Positions 1 through 12,291 of a stretch of 64,000 bases of DNA are shown one piece after another. Position 1 is the first letter of the stretch. Each line of letters begins with the position of its first letter. Location: assembly GCA_022478985.1 (NCBI GenBank), contig JAKSZP010000020.1:1-64000 (forward strand), given 5' to 3'. Below the pieces are notes generated by a model. It was not told the origin of the DNA, did no database searches, and saw only the letters and a program-made list of their open reading frames with translations. This DNA is from Massospora cicadina (lineage: Eukaryota; Entomophthoromycota; Entomophthoromycetes; Entomophthorales; Entomophthoraceae). The position numbers and the translations under genes are program-made.

Positions 1-1855
1 AAAATAAGAGGAATTTTGACTGTGTAATACATGGTTTTTTAGAAAAAAATTTCCCAATGAAACATAATCTTCACCAATTTTAAAATATTCTTTGATAATA
101 GTGTCTATTGGAAGGGCGACGTCTGCTTCTAGCAAGGAAGGTGCATTTGCAAATGGGTCCAGCTTGTCAGGGGAAACTTAGTCAAACATGTGACAATCAT
201 ATGGCTGGGCTGCATCTGAGATCCTTCTTCTGCTGCAGCCTTAGTTTGCGCTTGTGTCTTTACATTCACCCCTCCAACTGGCTGCTGATATAGGAATAGT
301 TCATCATATGGAGGGAAATCCGCTGAATATATGGTGATAAGTTCAGGTGGGACGTTTGAAATTGGGATAGTGAAGGTAGAGAGTCCCATCTCAACTCCGC
401 TCTGACTTTTCCCTGATGATACTGGTCCTGCTGTACATGATGGACCTGATGATTGGGGGCAAGTTTGTGCCAGATGCCCAGGGTGACCACATTCAAAACT
501 ATTAACCCCATAGGCCAGCGTCCTTGATTATTGTAAGATGGGCCTCACCAAAAGTTGGAATGTGGGTGATCAGCGTAGACAGGCCCATCCCAATAGTTAA
601 ACTGCTGATGGTAACTTGGTAAGGGAGAGGCGCATAGTTATAATAAGGCCGGGGGTTACTAGATGAACTCTGAACAGGGTGGGATAATTCCACCAAAATA
701 AGAAGGTCCGGCGACAGATGCTGTAGGTTTCTGCTCTGAATTGAGTGGAGTAAAGGTAGAGGATAGATGGCGCAAAATTTGGACAAATTCTAAGCAGGTG
801 TACGTCATCCTCTAAAAATGGATCTATGCCGTTGTAAATCTCGCAGTATGGTTTCACTGAAGAGGTCATCACAAGTCCCACATCAGTTTAATCTAGAGTG
901 CCTGCCCCTATTAGCGCGTGAGCTTCTTTCATGAATTGGTCTGCAGACTCAGCTAGGGTCTTATTACGATGAAAACTTATAGTCAAAAACTCAGCCTTCC
1001 ACTGCGACATCTTGGCAGTGCCTCCAAACAACCGCAGCACAATCTCCTTTACCTCCTGATATGAAGCGGAGCTGTTTGGAAGATAGCAAGTAACCTGGTC
1101 AGCACTTCCAACATCCAGGACTGATATCAGTGATTTAGCCTTAAAACGATATGAGACTCCTTCCATTGCAAATTTAAATTGTTGAAAAATCCATGGATGT
1201 TTCCATTGCAGTCAAAGGGAGGTAGCTTGTCAATGCAGACCTCCTCTTCCTAATCATAACTGCAAACCTTGGGAGTGTACTGAGGATTTGATCGAATCTC
1301 ATAGCTGGAACCTTAAAAAGGAGCTGGCTCAGAAGGTCAGCGGCAGACGGCTGATTGGCTGCTCTAGTGGTAGCGTAGGTTTCATTTGGTGGGCAGGACT
1401 ATCATCACATAGGGGGTTCGTTGGGTCAAAACATAGTCACCCCCCAAGCTGCCATCATGAGTTGAGCATCTCATGCTGCCTGAATTCTTGGCGAAAAGCT
1501 CTTCAGATGAATATCCAGTCTAGTATACATCTTAAAAGTTTCCTCTCCAAGAGACCCTTTGTCCTTCCAATTCCATATAAGGATGAGGCGGGTAAAAGGT
1601 AGGTTTCAATTTCTGCTTCGTACAGTAGAGCCACTCATTAGCATTGTCTAGGCAATCAGCAAGTTAAATGTTCAATTTTCCAAGTACCCGCAACTGACTA
1701 GCCATATTTTCAAGTTGATTTTTAGCATTGTTACGCTCCTGAAGGAGCTCTTCTTGTTCTTTGAGCACAGTGTCCACAATAAGTTTGATTTCCGCAGCAT
1801 CTGCAAGCACAGTGTATTGGGACGATTCCCCTTTAGTGCAGGCCTGAGATTCCAT
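1..1855 (-). pseudogene. Element A gag relic (Ty3/gypsy LTR retrotransposon, truncated by window start)
   Basis: Minus-strand gag of an LTR retrotransposon, reading away from the primer site at 1903-1921. The likely start is the ATG at 1855. The first about 60 residues (1664-1855) look like a charged coiled coil. A central gag stretch lies at 888-1166. A zinc knuckle is visible at about 457-500 as FECGHPGHLAQTC; its first Cys position is Ser (AGT), so only three of the four zinc ligands remain. Frames are broken by stops and shifts between these blocks, so no product is expected. The identification rests on position after LTR and primer site plus the knuckle; the Ty3/gypsy assignment is by similarity of layout to elements B and C. 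Pol lies beyond the window edge. Confidence 0.75.
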
Positions 1856-1902
1856 GGCCAGCGACTGGATAATAATTTAATTTCGTGTGGTTGTTCAATG
1901 GG

Positions 1903-1921
1903 CCCCCTGTAGTGAGCACCA
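1903..1921 (-). other. Element A primer-binding site
   Basis: Minus-strand sequence TGGTGCTCACTACAGGGGG, one base inside the LTR edge. It begins with TGG, the complement of a tRNA CCA end. The same motif follows the 5' LTRs of elements B and C, which supports a primer-site role. Confidence 0.75.
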
Positions 1922-1922
1922 A

Positions 1923-2501
1923 TGTTATAATTGTGGCTATATATTGGAGATATGCTGAAGGGGTTTGCGCAGAATTTGGCCTACTGAGCAATAGGATGGA
2001 CAATATGAATATCGCTAGTCCTCTGGACACACCTAATAGTATAAATAAATATGGAGTAATTGATCCAATGACACTTCCATTCTAATATAATATATGTCAG
2101 CAGATACTCTTGGTTCTGCTTCACACTTCCTACTAATAATCCTCCTCGTTTTAATCTTTGTATCTCACTTATATATCAGCGACTTTAGTTGATACTAACC
2201 CTTTTGTATATACTATTTGGTTCTGCCATATTCTCATTGGTTATGGCATAGTCTACTATTTATTAAATTCACGATTACCTTACTTTGAGGCGATTTACTA
2301 ATTATTCGTTGTACGTTGACATTGCCTTATCACTTTATTTGGAGTTGATCAACTAAATATTTGTTCAAATCTTGGTATATTCTATTGCCTTATGTTGAGG
2401 CTATCTTAATCCATATTATTAAACTACTCAGTTTGGCCAATCTCACACATTCCACCATAACCATTTAGGGCTTATCATTCATTCATATCAGAATCACAAC
2501 A
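1923..2501 (-). repeat. Element A 5' LTR
   Basis: About 579 bp bounded by TGTT...AACA on either strand reading. It sits between the gag/primer-site side (left) and element Z pol sequence (right, from 2502). Homology of Z to element C pol continues right up to base 2502, which fixes the outer edge. A related sequence in the opposite orientation lies at about 48250-48700. The other LTR and target duplication lie outside the window, so the boundaries are supported from one side only. Confidence 0.7.
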
Positions 2502-5500
2502 CTGTCTATGCTGGATCCATATTGGTGCTGCTGGCTAACTTTACTAGCAAACCTAGGACAGCTGGCCTGATATTTCAGCCTCTTATGTTCGGCTCTTTCC
2601 TGTAGAGGCCAAATATGACGTCCATTGTTTTAAAGGTCTAAGGGTATTTTGGGTGAAAATCTCCCCCATCAGTAGCTCTAGTCGACTCTGCATTGGTCAA
2701 GAGCTCAATAGTGGACAACAGTGCCAAGTTAAGAAATTATTGGAAGAATACTTGGACCCCTTATTAATCTCTACTTATGATTTCAGAAATCTAGATGCCG
2801 TTTTTCATCACGTTGAGACTGGGGACATACCAACCATTTAGTACTGTCCCTTACAAAAAAGTAAAGTTGAAAAGGCTCAGGCGGCTGTTGAGCTCAAGCA
2901 ACTACTTAAGCTGGGCTATTGGTGCCTTCGCGTAGCCCTTGGGCCTCCCTTCTCCTGCTAGTTCAAAATAAGGATGGCAGTCATTGATAGCAATGGACTA
3001 TCAAAGACTAAAACCAACTACCAAAGAGTAAAGTTACCCCTTGCCCCATATTGACAACTCACTCCATTTGCTTGCCAGGTAATAATATTTTTCGTTATGG
3101 TTCTCACCAGCAGATATCAGAAAGTAGAGCAAGCCCATGGAGATTGGCTAAAATGTGCACTTATAGCCAATTAGAAGCTATTTAAGCCAATGAGGATGCC
3201 CCAGTTCCTTTGCAATGCGCCTGAAATCTTCCAACGCGCCATGGATGGTACTAGGGGAGTTGAAGCTATCCTTTTTCCTTGTGTACCTCGATGATTTCAC
3301 TGTCTTCTCACAAAATTTCACCAGCCATGTGGATCATCTCCAGAAAGTCTTTAATCGTCTTAGAAAGTCCTCCTTCAAGCTCAATCCTCAAAGTTTTTTT
3401 CCAATCTAAAATGGATTTCCTTGGAAGAAAAGTCTCAAAACATGGTATTTGGTCTATCCAGTATAAAGTCGCTGCCATTAAGAAGATGTTGCGTACTCAG
3501 AGACTAAGGGATATGCAAGTATTCCTTGGCATGGTTAGTTATTGTCAGTTCATCTCTAGGTTTTTGACTTAGCCAAACTCCTGGTCTACCTTCTACAAAA
3601 GAGTCTACCTTTTAAGTGGCAGCATTAACAGAAAAGGCGTTTAATGCATTGCAGAATTTCCTTTTTACTAAAACCTATTTTTAGTTCATCTGCGTTACAA
3701 CTAAATTTTTTTTTTCTATCCACTGACACTAGTGAGGTCGCTGTTGGGTTCATTCTTGCTCAACATGATTAAGATAAGTCAAGCACCCAGTGGCTTACTT
3801 TAGCAAGACCCTAAACATGAACAAACAAAATTTTAGCGTTACCAAGAGTGAGTGCCTGGCTGTGTTATTGGCAATCAAACATTTAATCCTTAACTATATG
3901 TCACCTTTTAGAATCTGAGAATTGCTCGCTTGATAATTAAATTTTTGCACGCTTAATCAGGATGGAGTTCAGCTGAATGATCCCAATATTGCCAGTGGCT
4001 TATGGTATTTTCACCGTTTGGAAACTCACTAGACGTATTTAACTAGCCCTGACTCTTCTGAAAAAAAATTGGGCTTAATTTTCCCTTTGTAATAGGGAAC
4101 TTCTTCCAATTCAAGTATAGTTACAAGCTGCGTATTCAGCACTTCCAGCTGGTCGACACTTCTCTAAAGAAAAGATTATGATAAAAAACTAGGAAAGAGA
4201 TAAAATAAAGTATCTTTATTAGAGGATATTTATTTGATAATGATCATTAGGCCAGGTCCGATATTTATACCTCTAGGCCATCCCCAGGCCACATTTGAGC
4301 ATTCAATTTCAACAGATTATTTTCCACCTCAGTTCGCCTTTGAACTAAACAACTGAGACCTATTGCTAGGTTTATTAGTGGCAAAACACTATCAAAATTG
4401 GTAGGATTTCGATGAAAAAATCGCAATAAGAACATGAAAAATTGTCTTAGGATCCTCCTGATTTGGTTTCGTCATACTGCTGACAAAATACATCTTCTGG
4501 AAATTCTGCATCAAATTGAAGTAAATGACATACCCTAAATGGGACATTGGCAGGTCTCTCTTGATAGCACTAGGTACTCCCTTTCAGGTGGTCCATGTGC
4601 AAGTGCTATCATGCCAATTACAAATATTGGCATTCTAATTTCGCCCTAAAGTGAGAAATTGAATACGTTTTAACGTCTATCTGTCTATAGGACTTTTTAG
4701 ACGTTATCTTTGGGTTGATCCCATATAGTTTCTTCTGTTGGATAGTAATATTGGACCTGAGTAATCAGGACTAAATGCTGAGTTTTAAATGCAACAACTG
4801 GCCTGAATCTAAAAGCATATTCAGCATGAGTTATTGATACAATATTTAGATTGGATTAACGCTGATAGAATTGGCCCAAGCCATGTAATTGCAATAGGCT
4901 TTAAGGTAGGAATTGAATATTAGCTCGAGCATTGGAAGAATAATCAGCCCAATCTATTGGTTGTTGAAGGGCTTATTTTTGGGTCAACAACCAGAATCTG
5001 ACAACACCATTTAACTGTCATCACTGACCATTCCTCGCTCTGATGGCTACAATAGATGAAGGACCTAGATGGCCGGTAAGCAAGGTGGTCCCTCCAGCTG
5101 CATGACAACGATTTTACTTTTGTCCATTGCATAGGAGTGCTTCATCATAGTTCAGATGCTCTCTTGAGGATGCTAATACTGGATGCCTTGAATCCCAAAG
5201 AGACTGATAGTATAAACTAATTGGACAGCCTGAGCAAGGGGAGCTGAAAACTTCTGAAATCTAAGCCAAGCTCTAAAAGCTAACTCAGATCACTCTAATC
5301 AAAGAGGAAATGCAATATAAGAAAATAAAAATGTGCTCCCTTACATCCGCCCTTCTTCCTGATTTAATGCTCTTCTTGAAGGACACCTGACCATGGAACA
5401 TGGGCAGTAAAAATGACCCACAAATGCCTAAATAAATGATGCTATTGAGATCAGATGGTTGAAACCATCCAGGAAGTTATAGAGGTTTTTATGAATTGTC

Positions 5501-6400
5501 AATCATGAGATCAATCTAGTCCTCAGCTACAACATCCATTATTGGCTATGTCAAGCCTCTAATGGCATCAGCATCGATGTAGTAGCCCTTTGCCCACCGG
5601 TTTACATGGCATAATTATATTCTATTAGCTTTGGGCCATTTGACCAAATAGGTTGAAGCAGTTTCTGTTCCCGCTACCACCATGAAAGCCATAGCCCATT
5701 CCTTATTTGACCCATCTTCACTCAACATGGATGTCCACTGACATAATTTTGGACAATGGGCTAAATTTTACCTCACATTTAGCCCAAGAGCTAATTACGT
5801 TTTTAGAGATAGCCAAAGTTTCACCGCCCCTATAACCCATAATCAATGGGGCGGTGAAACGTGCTAATGGAGCACTCATTTCTACTTTGCGGAAGGTGGC
5901 TGCCTCTGACCCTACAAACTGGAACCAATATCTACCCAGTGCCTTGACACTTACCAGATAATCTACCATTGAATAATCAAGATGCCACCTTTTGAGGCTC
6001 TATATGGGTGTTCTCCTTTATTGCTAAGTAGTGTTCAGCACCTACTCAACACCTCCATGCCTAAGACTCTAGTTTGGCCATGAGGGCCTTAGACAATGAA
6101 GTTTTTCTGGCTTTAAGCCCTAGCCAGTGAAGGCAGATTCACCACCACAGAAATGGAGACATCCCAATATATTGTCAGACGACCCTCCTAAACCACTTTT
6201 CAGTTAGGTGACCTAGTTCTCTTTATCACCATTAATAAAGAGGTCAACATAATAAGTTTGACGTTCTTTGGTTTGGACCATACAATCTTAATCATAAAGT
6301 GAACTACAAGTACTATATTGCCAACGCCAATCATAGGACAGTGGTAAAATGAGTATATGACCAATTCCTATGGTCTTATACCTTTATAACAGAATCTTGA
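2502..6400 (+). pseudogene. Element Z pol relic (Ty3/gypsy: RT, RNase H, integrase)
   Basis: A decayed plus-strand pol of the same family as element C, recognisable block by block. The segment before RT is at 2502-2840 (LLEEYLDPLL, HHVETGD). RT lies at about 2840-3580 with the catalytic VYLDD followed by FTVFSQNF near 3280. RNase H begins near 3720 (DTSEVAVGFILAQHD). Integrase lies at about 5340-5990, with DNGLNFTSHLAQELITF near 5750. The conserved catalytic Glu of integrase is Lys (AAA at 5857-5859; element C keeps GAA). Dozens of stops and frameshifts interrupt it. The gag and protease end is missing because element A occupies the left side. Old, dead copy. Confidence 0.8.
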
Positions 6401-6408
6401 GGGGGCTT

Positions 6409-6860
6409 TGTTGGGATTCAAGATGATGATCGAGTCAAGATACCTACTCCTGAATCAAACCCCATTAAGTTGACTCTCAAGCCCTCATGATTAAAATTCA
6501 TCCTTAAAGGCACCAATGAGGATTTTGATTAGAAAGCATCACACCCATGAATTGATGGTGATGCTTTCTGGAATTCTGACCCTACTTATCAAACTCTTAA
6601 AAGGAGCGGCTTTCACCATCTTGGTAATGAGGATGATGTAAATCTATGAGAGCTTTAAAATGGTGGGCGATAGAAAGAAAAGGATCCTGATCATATGGGG
6701 CCATTAAGGTAACCTAGGCATCACATCACCACATACTCTATATAATAAAAGTTTTTAACTCAATAAAATATACTATTTCAACCCATCCTTTTGTATATAT
6801 TGACCTCTCCACTAGTTTATAGCTTTGATTCCATTTTTTATACTTTGGCTACATCAAGAG
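6409..6860 (+). repeat. Element Z 3' LTR (right edge approximate)
   Basis: TGTTGGGATTC starts directly after the purine-rich tract GAGGGGGC, as expected for a polypurine tract plus 3' LTR. A TATA-like ACTCTATATAATAAAAG lies near 6731. The right edge is inferred only from a TG...CA ending near 6855; the 5' LTR is not in the window. Confidence 0.5.
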
Positions 6861-7557
6861 AAATGTTATGCCAAGAGTACCAAAATCATGGATGATGTTA
6901 ACTTGTTCACAAATTTTTAAAATTTTATAAAAGCTTTTGGGGTCATTTTTTCATTATGTGGCTGATATTTTTAAGTTAGCAATAATATGAGATTGTGACA
7001 GCATAACAAAATTAGCAGTCAAAATAAGGTCAATACTTTCTTAATAAAGAACTAACAAGCCCCAAGTTTTTTAACATGCGTTTAGTTTTAAATTTAAATG
7101 CACTAGTCTAATATATAAATAATCTGAGATTTAGGTGAGATTTAAAATGGTCTTAAGGAATACTTTTATACCCCTTCTTGGCCATCTACTTTTAAAAGAA
7201 GTATTATATGTGGCCTCAGACTAGTACTTTAATGGTGAACATGGGGCTTTCTCTAATAAAAAAATAATAATATGCTTATTAGGTTTGTGCACAAAAATTC
7301 TGATAAACAATGACCAGAAGGGATAGTAACTATTTTCTGCAGTGTACAACTAATTTAAAATAATAAAGACCTATTTAACTAGTAAAAATATAGCTAGTAT
7401 TACTAAAGGACAATCAGAGAGAAAAACTAGCTTTAAATGATTTGTAGTAAGGAGAATTATTCTTGTTTGAGTGAACTTTTGCTTAAAATATTAATCTATA
7501 CTATATGAAAAATACAAGGAAATCATAAAGAGCTTGAACAGCTTTAGAGTTTACATA
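6861..7557. other. AT-rich intergenic stretch
   Basis: No coding potential, RNA gene or clear repeat seen. It is the left flank of element B; its last five bases (ACATA, 7553-7557) are the probable left target duplication of B. Confidence 0.6.
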
Positions 7558-8690
7558 TGTTGGGATTTTTGCCCATATTCCCAGCTGACTAGATTACCTT
7601 GGATCGCTAGGGAATAATTCCCTAAAGCAAAGTGAATTGGATATCAGTTGACCCTGAATTTGGGGTAACAATGTTCAGAAGATTTTAGGTTATTCACCTG
7701 GGTCAGATCCGTTGAGGATCAATCTGGATATATGCTTAAAATCTCGTTGGCCAGAGTTACCAACGAAATTGGGCATCTGATAGTTGATCAATGATTAACT
7801 ATAAGGTGTCCCAATTGGGATTGGTTGGGTTTCATTACCAACTGATTGGGAATTTAAGGAAAAAGTGCAAGGTGAGTGATGCTGCCTGCAACTAGCAAAT
7901 TAATCAGTTGGTTTGTGACCTGCCTTAATGGGCAACAAGTCCAATTACCTAAGCAGGTCACTAGCCAAATATGGTTGGTTTGCTAGGATCGAGAGGAAAA
8001 CATTAGGGACACGTTTTCTGACTATTTCCATTTTAGGTCTTGAGGATGTCCAATAATGGAATCCTAGCAGGATGGAATAGACCATTGCTGATGAGACAAG
8101 GATGGGTAATTCAATGGCAACGGCTGCCAATTAATTGAGGAGGTGCTAACTGAGGGTTGGGCGCCAAATTCCCACTATGAATTCCATTAAGAATTCACTA
8201 ATAAAAAAGACACTTTAACAGTAATTAGTATTATCTTAATATACTTTATCAGAATCAATTTCAAGTTCTATTTTTTCTCAGTAAAATTAATGCTGCGTGC
8301 TCTAATTAGGAGACTCTTTAGGATAAAGAGTGGGGATCTGAGTGGGGATCCAGAGAAGAGAAGCTGATTTTAATTGTGGATTGCTGCTGACTGTGTGTCA
8401 TCAGAGAGAAACCGTAAGCAGGGATTTTAGCATGGATTTAGTTAGATGGTACCAGGGAACGAATCCCTATTCAGGACAACTCAAGTACCTTGAGAGGAGA
8501 TACTGGCCAAGCTTTGGGCCAAAATCTAGTACTTTACTTCAACTATGGATAATAGTCTCCATAATATTATCAAACGAATATATTTTACTATCAAACAACG
8601 TGTATAATTGCACAACAACAAACCTGTGCAGTTATTACATTTATAGGGGTTATTAGCCAAGAATAATCAGAAAACCTATAAATTTTAACA
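7558..8690 (+). repeat. Element B 5' LTR
   Basis: Begins TGTTGGGATTTTTGCCC and ends ATAAATTTTAACA. It matches 23605-24731 along its whole length, with scattered substitutions and small indels. The primer site follows two bases later. Confidence 0.9.
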
Positions 8691-8692
8691 AG

Positions 8693-8710
8693 TGGTGCTC
8701 ACTACAGGGA
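8693..8710 (+). other. Element B primer-binding site
   Basis: TGGTGCTCACTACAGGGA, two bases after the LTR. Shared with elements A and C. Confidence 0.8.
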
Positions 8711-8738
8711 GTAGTTGAGTAGAAGGTATTAGAACGTG

Positions 8739-10180
8739 ATGTCATATAAGGACGTAATAAGAAAACTCTTGATGGGGTTGGCAACCATTAATCAGAACGC
8801 CCTGAACTCGGCGGATCATTGAGAATTTGCTGCCTTGGAGGAGAGAGTTGCCAAGATCAAGGAAGGGGTCAATAATGTCACGAGTTTTGAAGTGATTTAC
8901 TTGGAAAAGTAACGTCATTGAAGAAAAAAGGGGACTTAGTTTGAAAAGTCTTAATTTTGAAAACGGAGTGTGAAGTGGATTGTGTTTGTTTAAGAACATT
9001 CATTGCAGATATTGAGCAGCTGTTAAAGCAGGTCGAGGAGTTGAAGACTCACAGATGCAAATGTGAGCCATATGCGGTAACTGACGCCAAAGAAAGAACT
9101 CCCTGGACGCCAGTTGGAAAGTTGAATACCCCAAGAAACATGACATCTGCTTTTACAGCTATTTTGGAGATGACACCCGAAATTACTCCCCAAGTGAGCT
9201 GAGTAGCCAAATTAAGAGAGGTGGCTAGAGAAACCTTAGAGGAATTCAAAGTGACACCAAAATTGCTGACTTTCTACCGGGATAACGCTCCTGCATTTTT
9301 CCAATTGTTTGATTTAACAATGTATGGATACAGCAATCGTCAAAAGGCATTGATGGTGATGTTTTTCTAGATACCAAATTGTCAAACCCTAGTGTTGCCC
9401 CATCTAGAGGGGGACAGCTGGCCATATGCAGAGGCCAAAGTGGCCATTATGAAGGAATTTGAAAGCCTGAAGCGCATGTCAAAGCGCAAACATGAGTTTA
9501 TGGGCATTCAATTCCATAAAGATTAATCCTTATCAAGCTTTGCCAATCATTTCTATCAGGAATATAAAAATCTTGTTTGGAGCAAAAGTGCTGGATGATT
9601 TCAATGCCCAAATTGCAATACAAGCGGCCCTTTGGCCTTACCACAATTTGCATTGAATGATGTCTTCCGTGTTTGCAATGAAAATTACTACCTCTCAGAT
9701 GGTGGACAATTTAAAAATCTTGGGAGCTACCTTCAGTTCCCCAAATAGAATCTATAAATAAAATCCAGTATGAATTTCAAATCCCACAAAGGGGAACACG
9801 GGCGCTAAGGAGATGATAACTGAACCATGCTGGGGAATAAGCCCATAGACTTTAAACGGATTAGTAAAAAGGAGAAAGTCTGTTATCAGTGCGGAGGAAA
9901 AGGCCATTTCGCTATGCACAGCAAGAAACCCAAAGATCAAATTAATGTGGTCCAAGAAAAAGAGTCTTCACCCGCAAAGGAATCAGAAAAAGGACCACAG
10001 TTTAAATGAGGAACATTCTAGAGCTGCAGAAAGACCTGTTCCTCCCAATATTATGCACGATGAAATTGACATCAGTGATCTGTTTGTAGATGAAGATGTA
10101 CAGGTTCAGCTGTATCAAGTAGTCAATTTGGACATAAGCTTGGTAACAAGATCTGGGGCAAAGGGGATCAGCCCCAAATA
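8739..10180 (+). pseudogene. Element B gag relic
   Basis: The likely start is the ATG at 8739 (MSYKDVIRKLL...), 30 bases after the primer site. The frame is interrupted by stops that are mostly one transition away from sense, for example TGA for CGA after NSADH. A helical gag region runs through 8960-9700 with LKQVEELKTHRCKC near 9020 and FYRDNAPAFFQLFDL near 9275. The zinc knuckle is CYQCGGKGHFAMHS at 9880-9922; the last Cys ligand is Ser (AGC at 9920-9922). The C-terminal tail (to 10180) is acidic. The product would be nucleocapsid protein; this copy cannot encode it. Confidence 0.75.
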
Positions 10181-10429
10181 ATTAAAGAAGTTTCTCAGCC
10201 ATATGCCCAACAACTGGTGGATAAGATTCAAGCTGCAGATAATCCCAAAGAATTAACCTATGCTCAATTAGTTGAGGCAAACCTGTCATTTCTCTCAGTG
10301 TGATCAAGAAAGCATTCCCTGATTTATCAGCACAGATAATTCACACCCTCAATTAAGCTAATAATGCCACTATAATCAGTAAATACTATCTTACAATACT
10401 TCAAGTGTACGTATATAGATATACTAGTG

Positions 10430-10720
10430 AATTGAGTATGGGTGAGAGCGATTGTTGAAAGTGGAGTACCCATTAATATAGTCTCGACCAAATTGGTGAA
10501 GAGGATGAAGATCTCGCCCTATTTGGAACACAATAAAGAGTATAGGACAGCTGGGCTGAATACCACTATCTCATGTGGAGCATATAGTGCTCTACCACTT
10601 TAGATTCGGATCCTTGGTGGTATCTGCTCCCGTGATAGTTTTGGACAACCAGATCTTTAATATTCTGATTGAGATGGTTTTTTACAAAAGTATGGTGTTA
10701 AATGTAGCTTCAAGGATAAT
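10430..10720 (+). pseudogene. Element B protease relic
   Basis: Fragments parallel to the better-kept element C protease: a VESGVPINIVSTKLVKRMKI-like stretch near 10455-10515, then EYRTAGLNTTIS and VIVLDNQIFNILI across two frames. The catalytic Asp position reads Glu-Ser-Gly here rather than Asp-Ser/Thr-Gly. Identification is by alignment by eye with element C. Confidence 0.55.
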
Positions 10721-11389
10721 ATGTTAATCATATTGGGTGAGACGTTACCATTGGTCTATCAGAAGGATGGGAATTGCTCTACTGAGTAGTATAAATAACT
10801 TCATCAACCTGATATACAATAATGGCATTGTCCTGATTTGATACCAACTAGTTGGCTGGAAGCGATGAGAGATGCAGACAGAAATTCTAGAAACTTGGGG
10901 AATTCCACTGAGGATTAAGAATGCAAGAACCATATCACCAGGATCATAAATAATAGTCAATACAGGGTTGACATTAGAGATACTGGAGCTGCTGTATGGG
11001 GAAGTCGGAAGCCCCTGGAAGAAGTCCAGAGTAGAGCCTTGGGTGACTCCTGGAATAATTATGCTGGCCATGGAGAAATTCTAGTTCTCCTGGCGAATTT
11101 AAGTGAAAATCAATGAAGATTGAGAAGAATCAGATCATCATGTTTATTCACTTAATCCCAGATGCTGAACTGAGGAAATTCCACAATTTTGGGACCCTCA
11201 ATGAAATGGGTAACCAACCAGGGTAACTGAGAGTATCAATCTATTAGTCTATTGAGAGAAATTTGCTAATCTGACGGAAGGACAGCAGGTGGATTTTCTC
11301 GAATTGTTTGACAAGTATCAGGAAGTCTTCACCCAGGATGACCACAATTTGGGATGCACAAGATATGTGATCCACATGGTTGATACCAG

Positions 11390-11816
11390 GGAAAATTTTC
11401 CAATCAGGATGTGACTGATTTGCTGGTTGAAGGCGTAAGAAGCGGTAGTGGAGGAAGAAATCAGCAAACTAGTAAAGCTTGGGCTTCTGTTCTATTGTCA
11501 AGTCCCTGGGCAAGTCTGATTCTTAATGTGAAGAAGAAGGATGGCTCTAACAGTTGATTGATTATAAGAAGCTGAACAATATTACAAAGAAGGATTTGTA
11601 CCCAATACTAAAACTTGATGATGCGTTAGATCAATTGGGAGAAGCAAAGTATTTCTCTGCAATGGATCTAATATCAGGATATTGGCAAATTAATTTTCCA
11701 AGAGAAAACCAAGAAAAATGTGCAATTATTAGTGCGCAGGGGATATATCAACTAACAAGGATGCCCCAGGGTCTATGCAATGCACTTTAAGCATTACAGA
11801 GGAACATGGATGCAAT
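11390..11816 (+). pseudogene. Element B reverse transcriptase, 5' half
   Basis: Contains the conserved IDYKKLNNITKKDLYPI (DYRxLN-type motif), FSAMDLISGYWQI and RMPQGLCNAL at 11554-11790, typical of Ty3/gypsy RT. The reading then runs into RNMDAI and is cut at 11816 by element C. It resumes at 18325 with LNELKLPCVLVYLDD. The duplicated GCAAT lies on both sides of the insertion. Confidence 0.9.
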
Positions 11817-12231
11817 TGTTGGAATTTGAGATAACAACTAAATAAAATTCCCCACTTCAGGATTGGGCCGTGCTGAATCAGTCATCAAACCTAACCAAGC
11901 TAAACTAATTTCAGGATCCTCCTCCCCTATTTCTGTGTCACGTGGGGCGGCGTTTCCACCCATTCAGTCAGGTGGGCGACACAATCCATTAAGGATGCCC
12001 ACGAGGAGGCCATTTCTGAAGATCAGTAAAGATCCTGAATGGATGAGGCCCCAACTATCCCTGAGGCACTGATTCCCAACGCACTCTATAAATATCTAAA
12101 CCTTTTGATTTAATAAAGCATTTGGTAGTCTAGCACCATTTGCCGTTTCCTGTCTCAGCGCTCTTTCTGAATTTCCAGCTTCAAGCCACCTACAAACCTT
12201 GGCGCCAGTCTAGAGAACTGTAGCGCTAACA
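11817..12231 (+). repeat. Element C 5' LTR
   Basis: 415 bp, TGTTGGAATTTGA...GCGCTAACA. A TATA-like ACTCTATAAATATC lies near 12086 and an AATAAA-like signal at about 12112, both also present in the 3' LTR. High identity to 17914-18324. Confidence 0.92.
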
Positions 12232-12235
12232 AAAG

Positions 12236-12254
12236 TGGTGCTCACTACAGGGGG
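12236..12254 (+). other. Element C primer-binding site
   Basis: TGGTGCTCACTACAGGGGG, four bases after the LTR; the same site as in A and B. Confidence 0.8.
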
Positions 12255-12291
12255 CTCCAAGCTGTCTTAAGTGAAAACGTCTATCACAAAA

